The translations under genes and the position numbers were made by a program. The notes under the pieces were generated by a model that searched no databases, was not told the DNA's origin, and worked only from the letters and a program-made list of their open reading frames with translations. A stretch of DNA of 64,000 nt from Ceratotherium simum simum (lineage: Eukaryota; Chordata; Mammalia; Perissodactyla; Rhinocerotidae), in assembly GCF_000283155.1 (NCBI RefSeq), contig NW_004454175.1, positions 8,731,914 to 8,795,913 on the forward strand, written 5' to 3'. Below, piece by piece: positions 51,101-58,429 of this stretch. Position 1 is the first letter of the stretch, and the number at the start of each line of letters is the position of its first letter.

Positions 51101-54100
51101 GGATCCGAACCCGCGAACCCCAGGCCACGCACACTTAACCACTTGCGCCACCAGGCTGGCCCCTAATTTAATGACTTTTGTTCTAGTCAAAGACTATTCA
51201 TGATAAATGTATCCAAGTATTACTGTCCCAATGGTTTTTCTATTCCTGAATAAGTCTAATAATCATGCAACAATATGCATACAATTTATACAAAAATGAT
51301 CTCTCTATAAATGAAATTATATTGATCCACATTTAAAATAATTGTTTAGTGTTGACAGGTTGAAATAAAAATGAAAAAATTCTTCTCTTGGAAAAAGAGA
51401 AACAGCTGAACCTAGGAGATCGGTTTTCTTCTTTCATTCTTATTCACAGGAACACGTTTCTACACTTTTAAACGTCTATTGTTAGAATTATAGAAGTCAG
51501 TTGTTAGAATTTTAAGAGAGAAAAACCAAAGTTTTCAGATGAAAAATAATCCAAAAAAAAATTGTTTTCGGAAAGTTAAACTTAGGAATTCTAACAAAAT
51601 TATCCTAAATTAAAATAGTAGGTATTATTAGCAGGTTTTATGCCTCAAGGATTTCAGGCAGGGGTCATAGAGATTTCCAGAAGAGTCCTAAAGGAGCTGG
51701 GGAAGGTGGGGAGGGTTTTCCAGATAGAGGATAGCATGTGCAGAGGCATGCAATGAGAAACTACAGTATTCATCAAGGGCTAAAACAGAGAGTGGTATAA
51801 GCAGGGAGAAATAAAACTAGAGAGAGGTAAGAAGGGATGAGATCATGAAGGCTAGAGGCAGATACCAAAGGATTTTAAGCAACAGATTTGCATTTCAGAA
51901 AGATCACCCTGTTGGAATACGGAGGGGCAATACTGAAGGCAAGAGAGGTAACTATCATCCTATCTCCTTAATCCATGTAAGAAATGGTGAGGCCCAAACA
52001 AGACAGCAGCCTTAGAGGAGGGAAGGGAGTTGGATTCAGAGTAGATCTAATAGCATGACACCTACTGAAGGAAGGGGATAAAGAAAAGGGCGGAAGCATG
52101 GCTGACTCCCAGGCCTGGAGGATGGGTGTGGTGATGCCTTGTAATAATATAGAAAATAGTAGAAAAGCAGAGGGTACAAGGGTAAGGAAATGATGAGTTC
52201 ACTCTGGGGCATGCTGAGACTGAGGGGTCAGGGTTAGACTCGAGAATCCAGAATGTATGTTCCCTGCTATCTCAAAAGTACAGAGAAGTAGTTATCTCTT
52301 ACCTCTTGGAATCCATTGTCCAGGGCTGCCTTCTAATCTCTTAAGCTATGTATAAACGGGCTTTCAAAATACATTGAAAAAAACTTGATCTTTTAACTGC
52401 AATCTGATGGTCAAAAGACAGGTTCTGTCTAAAGTTAGGAATCACCTCTTTCTTCATAAAAGAGGAAGTATAGCATAGAACAGGTTCTGGTTTCTTTCTC
52501 TTAACAGCTTTATGAACTTGGACAAGTCACTTAACTTTTCTACATGCCTTAGCTTCCTTTTCTGCAAAATGGGAATAATAGCACCCATCATGTAGTTATT
52601 ATGATAATAAAGTAATATGCATAACACACTTAAAACAGCACCTAGAACATGTTAAGTGTTATTAGTTCTTATTCTGTTGCTGCTAATGATCATTCTCCTG
52701 AGTAAGACATGTCCTGTGCCTGATCGTGTTGTTCTTAAACACTTATATTATGCTTTACTGTTTATCAATCACTTCACATGGGTATTTTGTTCTTCATAAT
52801 CCCCAATGTCAGTGTCAAATGCCTCGCTCAAGGTACAACATTAATGGCAAATCTGGAATTCCAACCAAGGGCCTATAACTCTAAAACTGTGGCTTTCTTT
52901 AAATTGAGGAAATATAGCCAATTCTTTTTTTTTTTTTGAGGAAGATTGGCCCTGAGCTAACATCTGTTACCAATCTTCCTCTTTTTCTTTTCTCTCCCCA
53001 AAGCCCCAGCACACAGTTGTGTATCATAGTTGCAGAGTTGTAGCTCTTCTCTGTGGGACGCCACCTCAGCATGGCTTGATGAGCGGTGAGTAGGTCCGCG
53101 CCCAGGATCTGAACCGCTGAACCCCGGGCCACCGAAGCAGAACGCGAGAACGTAACCGCTATGCCACCGGGCCGGCCCCTAGCCAATTCTTAATTATTCA
53201 AAACTATATGTCTATATGGTGGCTCTTGGTCTCCTCTTTTCGCACACCTAGTAGAAATAGAAAGGCCATGTATAACTCAGTCAATTTTGCTATTTATAGC
53301 AACAACTATTTGGAAGTTTGGTGGGAATAAAATAAAGAAGGAAATATTACAATAAGATTTGGGGACTACATAAGATTCTATTACCACTGAAAATAGAATC
53401 ATGGATTAGCTGTAAATTAAATACCCTAACACTCTGAGATACTCTTCCCTACCCCATCCAGAGCACCTTTCAATATTTTACATGATGAAGGATCCTTAGA
53501 ATCGTGTTTTCTCTCTAGTTTTAATCTAAAATTTCCACTTCTCCTTTCCATTCCACTTTCCTCCTATCACACTAAATAATTCTTCCTTCTTGGCATTTGG
53601 CCCCTCAAATATTTGCAGACCAGGGCTAAAGAAAAGGCTGCCTGTTCCTGAGAGAGTGGAGAAATGATTAAACAGCAGTTCATGCATGTGAAAGTTGGCG
53701 CAGCTCCGCCAGGCAAGAGAGGGCCTGGAGAAACGTGTTGAGCAAGACGTGGGGTGACAAGTTAACACGACCACGGACACCAGCGATGACTGAGGAGTGA
53801 TTATAAAGACCTTGGCATAGCTATTAAATATCAGACCATAAATTTTCTTAGATACTTAATTTTCTACTTTTCTGAGATAAAATTTGCAACTAACAGACAT
53901 TCATCAGACTCATTCTTTCTTCTGGTTGCTCCCAAAGGGATTTGTACTTAAGCCTGAGGTCCAGGTTGATTTGTGTAAAATAAAATATTAAGCTTACATA
54001 TTCAGAAGAAATAAAATCTGCTTTTCCAGTTAGGTCCCAGTGTGAAGCTTGTTTTCCAGAGCTGAACTGTTAAAAGTTCTCAGCTGTATCCGCATTGTTT

Positions 54101-57100
54101 TTTTTGAAATGGTATGTTGGTCAAACACAAACAGGAATACCAATTTGATATAACAGTGATAATAATAGCAAAACAACAACAATTTGTCAAGGGCTATGTC
54201 CCAGGTACTACATATGCTGTTCAATTTCATCTTCACGACACCTGTGGGATGTAGGCAGCGCTGTCCTCATGTTACAGATCAGAAAACTTTGAATCAGAGA
54301 GGTTTATAATTTCCTTATAACAGTTGATATGGCAGAGTCAAGATTCAACACCTGGTCTGCCCAACTCCAAATCCATACCCTTTACTCATCATACAATACT
54401 AAAGATTTGACTAAATGTCTTACTGGCTGAATGACTAAATTGAACGGAATTCTCAAATAAGGCAGATAAAGCAGTTGTACCTGTGGTCGTGACTCTATAG
54501 TAAATATAAAATGTGGAAAAAGAATAAATATATGATTTTATTAGTACTGGTCAGGATATGATCTTTTCCTTATAAATGTATGTTTTCCGTTAGTATTTCA
54601 AAAGCAAAAAGTAGTTTGAAGCAATATTCCATTTCAGTAAGACTTTGCTTTGTAAAATATCCTAAACTGGTTTGTGGAGTCATAATACACTACGAGGGAA
54701 TAGATCTGTGGGAATGGTAGGACTTGAAAATCCTCTTGGCATTGAAGAAATGTAAACAGTGATCCCATTTTATTCAGGGAGATCTCATTTTTATATTCAG
54801 TTGGATAGATTCTAGTCATAAGACACGGGGACTCTGTTTATACCTAGAGGAAGGAAAAAAAAAAACTCTGCTTCTTAAACTATTATATCCCACTAAACCA
54901 AGCAGTATATTGCTTCATAAATTAAACTGGCCACATGTGGTAGTTCCTAAGTAATTCCAGGTGCCTGACAGTTTGACCCAGGGTAGGGAATGCAATTTTC
55001 AGCAAGCTGGCCTTGGAAGCCAGAGGACCCTTCAGGCTAGAATCCACCCCTTCATTCCCCATCCCCACCTCCCCTTCAGCTCCTCCCGCCACCCCAGCCT
55101 CAGATTCACATTGAAGGTTATGGTAAAGGAAGGGGGAAGGGAGACCATCACTAAATATGCTTCTAACTGCCACCTATCCCTACTTATTTTTCTAGCAAGG
55201 ATGCTGCCGGTAGAGAAGATATTATGGCATTTTAAAGCAGCTCAGGAATCAGGTCCCATGGACTGACAAATTGTTTCCATGCATGTCTTGTTTGAGTGCT
55301 TCAATGAGGCAATTGTTTGGTCCAGGAGGATAGGTAATTCAGGGACACCTAAGGAAACTGTTTCCCATCGATATTGACTATGGCTTTTGAGAGCCATTAA
55401 GCTTGCCAAACCTCTCTCATTTGATGTCCATCTCTAAGAGAGGTTTCAGAGCAAGTCTTCTCCTTTAAGAGGAGGAATGTATTTCAGCATGAACCATAAC
55501 CACCTCATTCCTAGCCCTTGGCCTGAGAAGAGCCAGTATTTAACTGCAGCATTTAACTGATTCTAAGTGTCTGGCAGACCAGGCAGCAACTGACCGAGCT
55601 TGTCCCGAGTCTGCACAGCCTGTGACGTTAGTGAGTCTAAAGGCTCAAAGAGTGCTCTTTTAGCCCAAATATTGATAAGAAATACATTTTTCTGATTATT
55701 TTATACAGACAGTTCTTGGTTCTTGATTAACATCAAGATGACAATAGATGTAGTCAGAGTGATAAACTAAGTGAGGTGACCATCAAAAAGCTCTTGAAAT
55801 CTTTCTGCTCCGTTTTGGTTTTGCAGCTCTTCAGACAAGTTCTTTCCCCTCCCCACTCACTTTATGTTAAGCGGGTCAAGGTGCACAGAAAACAGTTTTT
55901 CCAAATCAATTCCCTGACAACCAAGAACTATTACCTAGAAATAGACTGAGGACATGAGCTTAGGCTGAGCAAATTGAGAGGCAGAAGAAGAAAATGTTGA
56001 TGCTCAAGAAATGAACAGAAGAGGCAATCAAGTCATCACATCTAAGACCAGAGTTGATCTGGAGAGAATATGAAAGAGGACCAATCATAAAAGATTGAGT
56101 TTATTTTTAAAGTATATGAAAGGTGAAATTCGAGTTTTGGGTTAATTGGTAGGAATGATATTGAGTTAGAATTGAATGCACCATAATGAACAAGGTTTAG
56201 TTGGGGTCTTAAGAGTCATGACTATCAGAATCAGGCCAACACCAATGAGAAAACTTGTGATTGATTCCATTAAATGTAGAAGTGCAATCAAGTTTTAGGG
56301 TAGGGAAAGATTGAAATTAATGAGTGGCTGATGCACACACAGAGAAAGGACATGAAATAAGGTATTAAAGACAAATTATTTGCAGAGCATCAGAGTGGGA
56401 TAAGGGGGGAGATTAAAAATAACATTACATAAGTGTAGATGATAATATGCCTTAAATATAACTCCTTTCATCCGTATGTCACTTACAAAATGACTCGAAG
56501 GCATGTGGGAATGTGAAAAGAGCCCAGCAATTTCACTCTGCCAGCTCTGGGGCTGGAGTAAGTCACAGAAGCTAATTAGCAGTGCATAGCAATGTTTCAC
56601 AGCTATTTCAGTCCGGAATGGAAGAACAATTTATCTCATTGAAAGGAGGGGGAAATTTAAGGTGAAGGTAATTGCTCAAATTGGATATTGAGCAAACACA
56701 TACCACCAACATCTGTGGTTTGGAGTAAGGTTACTGAAATTATCTTGGCATTTTTAATGATTAGAAGAAAATGGTGCTTCAGTTTTCTGTTTTCACCATA
56801 CAATCTTGGCAAGTAGCTAAAACACTAAAGAAAGTAAGAAAAGAGTATCACCATAGAAGATGTGGTTACTTCAACATGTAAAGAGTGGAAAGGGCAAGGC
56901 CAGTGTTCAGAAGTGTGATGGGAGTGGAATGAACCGAGTATTTTAAAAAGACAGACCACCTATTGGAATAGAGTGCATCCGTCTGGAAGGGTGATTGGGT
57001 GAGAGACAAAAGGAATCGTGCTCCAGAGTAATTAAGGGAGAGATTAAGAGAAGTGATCCGAAGAGAAAAGACAGAATCAGAGCACAGGCACGACTAACAA

Positions 57101-57643
57101 GGGCTCCGAGAAGTGAGCGAACTGCAGGGCAGGGGGAGAGGCGGGGTAGTGTCAGGACTCACCCGCTCCGTCCGCGGTGACGATGGCCTCGGGAGAGATG
57201 CACACGCCGCGGTCATAAACCGGCAGCTCCTCGCAGGCCAGGCTCTCCGGCCACGAGTGGCGGTACTTGATGAGGATGGGCTCACAGCCCTGCCGGGCCC
57301 GCTCGCACACAGACTTGCAGGGCTTGATGGGCTCGTGCTGGAAGTCAATGGTGCAGATGGGCGCGTACATGGCACAGAGGAAGAAGAGCAGATCCGGGCT
57401 GCAGTGGGTGCCCAGCAGACCTTCGAACTGCTCGATGGCCAGGATGGCGTTGGCCTGGGTGCTGTGGTGCAGGTGGTTGGGCATCTTGGTCATGTTCCAG
57501 GGCAGGGACTTGCACAGGGGGATGCGGACGGGCTCACAGGCTGCAGCCCGGGCTCCGGGCACGCGGAGCAGGCAGAGCGCAGCCAGGGCGAGCAGCCCGG
57601 CCCGCAGCAGCAGCAGCATCCCTCCCGGGCTGCCGCAGACCAT
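26046..57643 (-). CDS. FRZB: FRZB, secreted frizzled-related protein 3 (six spliced exons)
   Basis: FRZB is a secreted Wnt-binding antagonist, known for roles in cartilage and skeletal patterning. The coding sequence is join(57163-57643, 49543-49590, 34017-34082, 29734-29938, 29280-29343, 26046-26162) read on the minus strand: 981 nt, 326 residues plus stop. As I remember it, human FRZB has 325; the extra residue is a fourth Leu near the N-terminus. Visible layout: hydrophobic signal peptide about 1-33; frizzled cysteine-rich domain about 36-148 with ten Cys (36, 44, 81, 90, 97, 109, 113, 120, 137, 148); sequon N50-M-T; linker 161-176; netrin-like domain about 177-290 with Cys 179, 181, 211, 244 and 246; Ser/Arg-rich tail ending QARN. 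All junctions are AG/GT and every codon split by an intron is restored. No frameshift or premature stop is seen. The identification rests on near-complete agreement with the remembered mammalian protein. Confidence 0.97.
26881..27035 (+). mobile_element. MER5-like relic, FRZB intron 5
   Basis: CAGTACTTCTCAAATTTCAT at the left and GGGATGGGGCCTAAGATTTT, then CAAGCTCCCAGGTGATGCC, at the right follow the MER5 layout. Confidence 0.8.
27050..27235 (+). mobile_element. MIR-like SINE, FRZB intron 5
   Basis: AGTTCAAATTCTAACTACATC, then CATTTTCATCATTTACACAT, then GTGCTTAGTACATAATAAAT: a diverged MIR abutting the MER5-like copy. Confidence 0.7.
28320..28385 (+). repeat. Compound CA/CT microsatellite, FRZB intron 5
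   Basis: About 15 CA units (28320-28350) pass directly into CT units (28351-28364) and then a C-rich run. A likely length-variable marker. Confidence 0.9.
28690..29080. repeat. Unassigned old interspersed repeat-like block, FRZB intron 5
   Basis: Contains TATTTCCCAGCCTCTCTTGC, then GGGGCAGCCATCTTGTGACC, then TGATAATGTGGAACCACTTG, a series seen in an old mammalian interspersed repeat I recognise but cannot name with confidence. Confidence 0.5.
29280..29343 (-). CDS. FRZB: FRZB exon 5
   Basis: 64 nt completing R267 and encoding L268-K288 ([19 protein letters not shown]...), the end of the netrin-like domain. The acceptor on the minus strand is AATACAG and the donor AAG|GTAAGC. Only 390 nt of intron 4 separates it from exon 4. 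It ends in phase 0. Confidence 0.96.
29344..29733 (-). other. FRZB: FRZB intron 4 (390 nt)
   Basis: The shortest intron, with donor GTAACG and acceptor AAATACAG. No repeat was recognised in it. Confidence 0.92.
29734..29938 (-). CDS. FRZB: FRZB exon 4 (core of netrin-like domain)
   Basis: Encodes the rest of V199 through the first two bases of R267, 205 nt. It contains C211, C244 and C246 and the acidic stretch MGYEDEER. The acceptor is TTTTATCCAG. The donor is CAG|GTAACG, with C instead of the usual G at intron position +5. R201 (codon CGG) corresponds to human Arg200, the site of a known missense polymorphism; the Arg form is present here. Confidence 0.97.
32907..33132 (+). mobile_element. 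Young ERE-type SINE of a divergent body type, FRZB intron 3
   Basis: Opens AGGCCGGCCCTGTGGCTTGG and has CpG-rich box A and box B regions. The 3' half differs from the other copies (CATACAGCGACTGGAGGGG, GGCATGCAACTATCTACTGG) and lacks the repeated 'atgttagctcaggg' block. It ends in a long nearly pure A tail broken only by TTT. The 13-bp direct repeats AAAATGCCCATAG are identical (32894-32906 and 33133-33145). Confidence 0.93.
33941..33962 (+). repeat. CA microsatellite, FRZB intron 3
   Basis: About 11 CA units, 55 bp from the exon 3 donor side (intron 3, just downstream of exon 3 in the transcript). Confidence 0.85.
34017..34082 (-). CDS. FRZB: FRZB exon 3 (start of netrin-like domain)
   Basis: Encodes E177-Y198 plus the first base of V199 ([12 protein letters not shown]... 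ending NNYNY). The acceptor is TTTTTCAG and the donor GTAAGG. C179 and C181 form the Cys-x-Cys typical of the opening of the sFRP netrin-like module. It is 66 nt with phase 1 at both ends, so like exon 2 it could be skipped without a frameshift. Confidence 0.96.
35027..35270 (+). mobile_element. 5'-truncated ERE-type SINE, FRZB intron 2
   Basis: The element begins directly at GCGCAAGCGGTTAAGTGCGC, without the GGGGCCGGCCC head, yet is framed by identical 17-bp repeats at 35010-35026 and 35271-35287 (TTAAAAATGAAATGGTG). Both 3' 'cttcctca' blocks and an A-rich tail are present. Confidence 0.92.
36059..36302 (+). mobile_element. ERE-type SINE, FRZB intron 2
   Basis: Full-length copy beginning GGGGCCAGCCCAGGGGCCTAG and ending CTTCCTCACAC plus an A tail. 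Near-direct repeats AAATTATTGG (left) and AAATTCTTGG (right) flank it. It is about 0.8 kb from the copy at 35027 and in the same orientation. Confidence 0.92.
38680..39960 (-). mobile_element. Inverted L2 fragment, FRZB intron 2
   Basis: Starts with the inverted L2 3' end (CATTCTACAAATATTTATCA, then CTCTGTGCTAGGCGTGTAGG) and continues through inverted ORF2 sequence (GAGACTGAGAAGGAGTATCC near 39015, CAGAGTGTGGAGTC near 39055). It is in the sense orientation of FRZB. Frames are broken. Confidence 0.75.
40365..40530 (+). mobile_element. MIR-like SINE, FRZB intron 2
   Basis: CATCTGGGTTGGAGTCTAGG, then TACAGAGTTACTGGGAGAATT and CAGTTCCTGGCACACCATG follow the MIR pattern. Confidence 0.75.
40870..41085 (+). 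mobile_element. MIR-like SINE, FRZB intron 2
   Basis: GGCATAGCGATTAAAGACTC, then CAGCTGTGTGGCTTTGAGCA, then CTCATAGGGTTATTGTAAGA and GCACAGAGCCTGGTACTTAA: a nearly complete MIR. Confidence 0.85.
41280..41700 (+). mobile_element. L1 3' end, FRZB intron 2
   Basis: Shows the L1 ORF2 C-terminal/3' UTR series: 'gatacacagaacaaaatgg', then a 'tatgactcca' segment, GTGATAGCTACATGGGTGTA and TAAATTATACCTCAACAAAG at the end. Confidence 0.8.
42540..42810 (-). mobile_element. L2-like fragment, inverted
   Basis: GAGCAGAGGCCAAGCACAGA followed by ACCTTGGGGAATTGTATACA, and AGTGTCAATATTGCAGAG at the end, resemble inverted L2 ORF2. Diverged. Confidence 0.55.
44760..45235 (+). mobile_element. L1 3' end with internal GT repeat, FRZB intron 2
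   Basis: Begins after a run of about 20 A and follows the L1 ORF2 C-terminus (AAATGTGGTATATTCACATA, GATACTATATAGCAAAG) into 3' UTR. A GT run at 44925-44948 interrupts it. Confidence 0.8.
45240..49410 (+). mobile_element. Long, internally deleted L1 (HAL1/L1M-like 5' part), antisense in FRZB intron 2
   Basis: A 5' UTR-like part (45240-46100) is followed by ORF1-like coiled-coil sequence (best open frame 46318-46521, with [20 protein letters not shown]). Next come an ORF1/RNA-binding-like part (46560-47130), a TA/TG/GA low-complexity patch (47255-47340) and ORF2 endonuclease-like sequence (47440-48060). After about 48490 the sequence jumps to the ORF2 C-terminal region (SPRHFTKR-like at 48590, then 48750-49130) and the 3' UTR (49180-49410). 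The central reverse transcriptase is missing. Frames are broken throughout, so the copy is dead. Confidence 0.8.
47255..47340 (+). repeat. TA/TG/GA low-complexity patch within L1
   Basis: Alternating TA units, then TGTGTG units, then GAGAGA units, about 85 bp. Confidence 0.8.
49543..49590 (-). CDS. FRZB: FRZB exon 2 (48-nt linker exon)
   Basis: This small exon encodes D161-S176 (starts [10 protein letters not shown], includes C171). It is preceded on the minus strand by CCTTTCAG and followed by GTGAGTATG. It begins after base 1 of codon 161 and ends after base 1 of codon 177, so both ends are phase 1 and the length is a multiple of three. It links the frizzled domain to the netrin-like domain. 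It is too short to be found as an open frame and was located by matching the known protein order between exons 1 and 3. Confidence 0.95.
50595..50800 (+). mobile_element. ERE-type SINE, short-body type, FRZB intron 1
   Basis: Opens GGGCCAGCCCCAGTGGCCTAG, then GTGGTTAAGTTCGG, then ACCACTCATCTGTTAGTGG as in the copy at 9481, ending in an A-rich tail. The next copy, in the opposite orientation, begins only about 120 bp further on. Confidence 0.92.
50921..51163 (-). mobile_element. ERE-type SINE, minus orientation, FRZB intron 1
   Basis: Plus strand begins with a run of about 24 T, the complement of the A tail, and ends CCACCAGGCTGGCCCC. The inverted 'gttagc' blocks lie at about 50966 and 51017. 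The flanks (AACTTAACGTCTTTT and AATTTAATGACTTTT) look like diverged target duplications. Confidence 0.93.
51640..52250 (-). mobile_element. Inverted L2-like fragment, FRZB intron 1
   Basis: Purine-rich sequence with GCATGTGCAGAGGCATGCAA, GAGATCATGAAGGCTAGAGG, AAAGATCACCCTGTTGGAAT and CATGGCTGACTCCCAGGCCT, which resemble L2 ORF2 read backwards. Confidence 0.6.
52450..52680 (+). mobile_element. MIR SINE, FRZB intron 1
   Basis: Clear MIR: TATGAACTTGGACAAGTCAC, TTCCTTTTCTGCAAAATGGG, then AGCACCTAGAACATGTTAAG. Confidence 0.85.
52735..52895 (-). mobile_element. MIR-like SINE, minus orientation, FRZB intron 1
   Basis: Inverted MIR order with ATCACTTCACATGGGTATTT and GGCAAATCTGGAATTCCAAC. Confidence 0.55.
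52927..53179 (-). mobile_element. ERE-type SINE, minus orientation, FRZB intron 1
   Basis: Plus strand starts with a T run followed by GAGGAAGATTGGCCCTGAGC and ends CCACCGGGCCGGCCCC. Exact direct repeats TAGCCAATTCTT lie at 52915-52926 and 53180-53191. Its middle portion resembles the copy at 4856. Confidence 0.94.
54155..54380 (-). mobile_element. MIR SINE, minus orientation, FRZB intron 1
   Basis: CAAGGGCTATGTCCCAGGTA, GTTACAGATCAGAAAACTTT, then GGCAGAGTCAAGATTCAACA: inverted MIR. Confidence 0.75.
57163..57643 (-). CDS. FRZB: FRZB exon 1, coding part (signal peptide and frizzled domain)
   Basis: Encodes residues 1-160 plus the first base of codon 161. The start ATG at 57641-57643 sits in a strong context (A at -3, G at +4). 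The reading frame stays open for 27 further codons upstream but contains no ATG there; the furthest start-like codon is GTG at 57722-57724, so M1 is the natural start. The signal peptide contains four CTG Leu codons in a row after M9. The whole ten-Cys frizzled domain, the Wnt-binding module, lies in this one exon. The donor is CGG|GTGAGT, with the intron beginning at 57162. The exon is GC-rich and CpG-rich because it lies inside the promoter CpG island. Confidence 0.97.
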
Positions 57644-57860
57644 GATCCCGGCAGGATGGGGCAGGGTGCAGCAGTGCCGAGAGGCCCGCTCCTTCGTCTC
57701 CTCCTCCCCCCTGGAAGTGGACACAATGATCTGGGAGCTTCTCCTCCCCCGGCAATCTCACAGCTTCCTTGGATCAAATTCCCCCAATGGAGTCCCACGA
57801 GCTTCGCCGAGTCCAGCCGCCGCCGCCCCTGCCGCTCTGGCTGCTCTTTCCCGATGTCCC
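57644..57860 (-). other. FRZB: FRZB 5' untranslated region (approximate)
   Basis: About 215 nt between the proposed transcription start and M1. It is GC-rich, and I see no ATG in the transcript sense before the start codon, so no upstream ORF is expected. The upstream limit is inferred from a TATA-like box at 57882-57889 and from a remembered human 5' UTR of about 0.2 kb. Confidence 0.6.
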
Positions 57861-57881
57861 AGCCTTCTAGGGCAGCAGCAT

Positions 57882-57889
57882 CTATTTAT
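57882..57889 (-). promoter_or_regulatory. FRZB: TATA-like element of the FRZB promoter
   Basis: On the minus strand the sequence is ATAAATAG within GAGGAATAAATAGATGCTG, about 240 bp upstream of the start codon. A start 25-32 bp downstream would fall near 57857. It is an AT-rich box inside an otherwise GC-rich promoter; its function is inferred from position. Confidence 0.45.
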
Positions 57890-58429
57890 TCCTCGCTCCC
57901 TCTGGCAGAAGCATCAGACTTCGCAGATGAATCAGATGAGAGCAAAACAAGAGGAAGCGAGGGAGAAATAAAAACAAAAGTAGAACTCAGCTGGAGGAGT
58001 TGGAGCTCTGGGGTGTCACGTCCCCTGGATTACAAAAGGGTGCTAAAAGAAGCATGAAATTCTCCAAAGTGAAGGGGAGGACGGGGGCGTGAGGGGGCTG
58101 GAGAGAAAGGAAGGGAAACTAGAGGGAAAAGACTCCTAATGGGGGACGAGGGTGCAGTAAGAGTTTGCAAGTCCTGTAGCCTGAGCAAAAAGATCCAATT
58201 CGTGGTGTGAGCTGGTGCTGCTGCGGCAACCGCAGCCGGCGAGAGAGGCCGGCGGGAGAAGTCTCGACGGGAGGTCTGTGCCTGGACCCGCTGCTCAACA
58301 CTTTCCTGCCTCCGGGACACAGAGGCAGCTCCGCCCCCCGGTGCAGTCCCAGCCCTCCAACGCCGGCTCCGCTGCCCGGGAAGGGAGTGGGAGATCCGGG
58401 GAAAGAGCGTCTGTGGGTCGGAGGCAGAG

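Larger units (their letters stand above)
49591..57162 (-). other. FRZB: FRZB intron 1 (7.6 kb) contents
   Basis: Donor GTGAGT at 57157-57162 and acceptor CTTTCAG adjoining 49591. It contains three EREs (50595, 50921, 52927), an inverted L2-like segment (51640-52250) and MIR pieces (52450-52895, 54155-54380). I see nothing recognisable at about 49830-50580, 53200-54150 or 54400-57100; the last is mostly AT-rich single-copy-looking DNA. Confidence 0.9.
57130..58420. promoter_or_regulatory. FRZB: CpG island over FRZB exon 1 and promoter
   Basis: GC-rich sequence dense in CpG (for example 57171-57330, 57540-57620, 57815-57840, 58205-58385) against an AT-rich background where CpG is scarce. It covers exon 1, the 5' UTR and about 0.5 kb upstream. 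Several long open frames on both strands here reflect lack of stop codons in GC-rich DNA, not extra genes. Confidence 0.85.

Noticed and set aside
57722..57724. In-frame upstream start giving a 27-residue extension of FRZB
   Set aside because: The codon is GTG, not ATG, and the extension is not signal-like; the ATG at 57641-57643 has a strong context and begins the known protein.
57113..58057. A 314-codon open frame on the plus strand across FRZB exon 1 and promoter
   Set aside because: It is antisense to the FRZB coding exon in a CpG island, where stops are rare; the predicted protein is low-complexity Gly/Arg/Gln with no domain, and FRZB explains the reading frame on the other strand.
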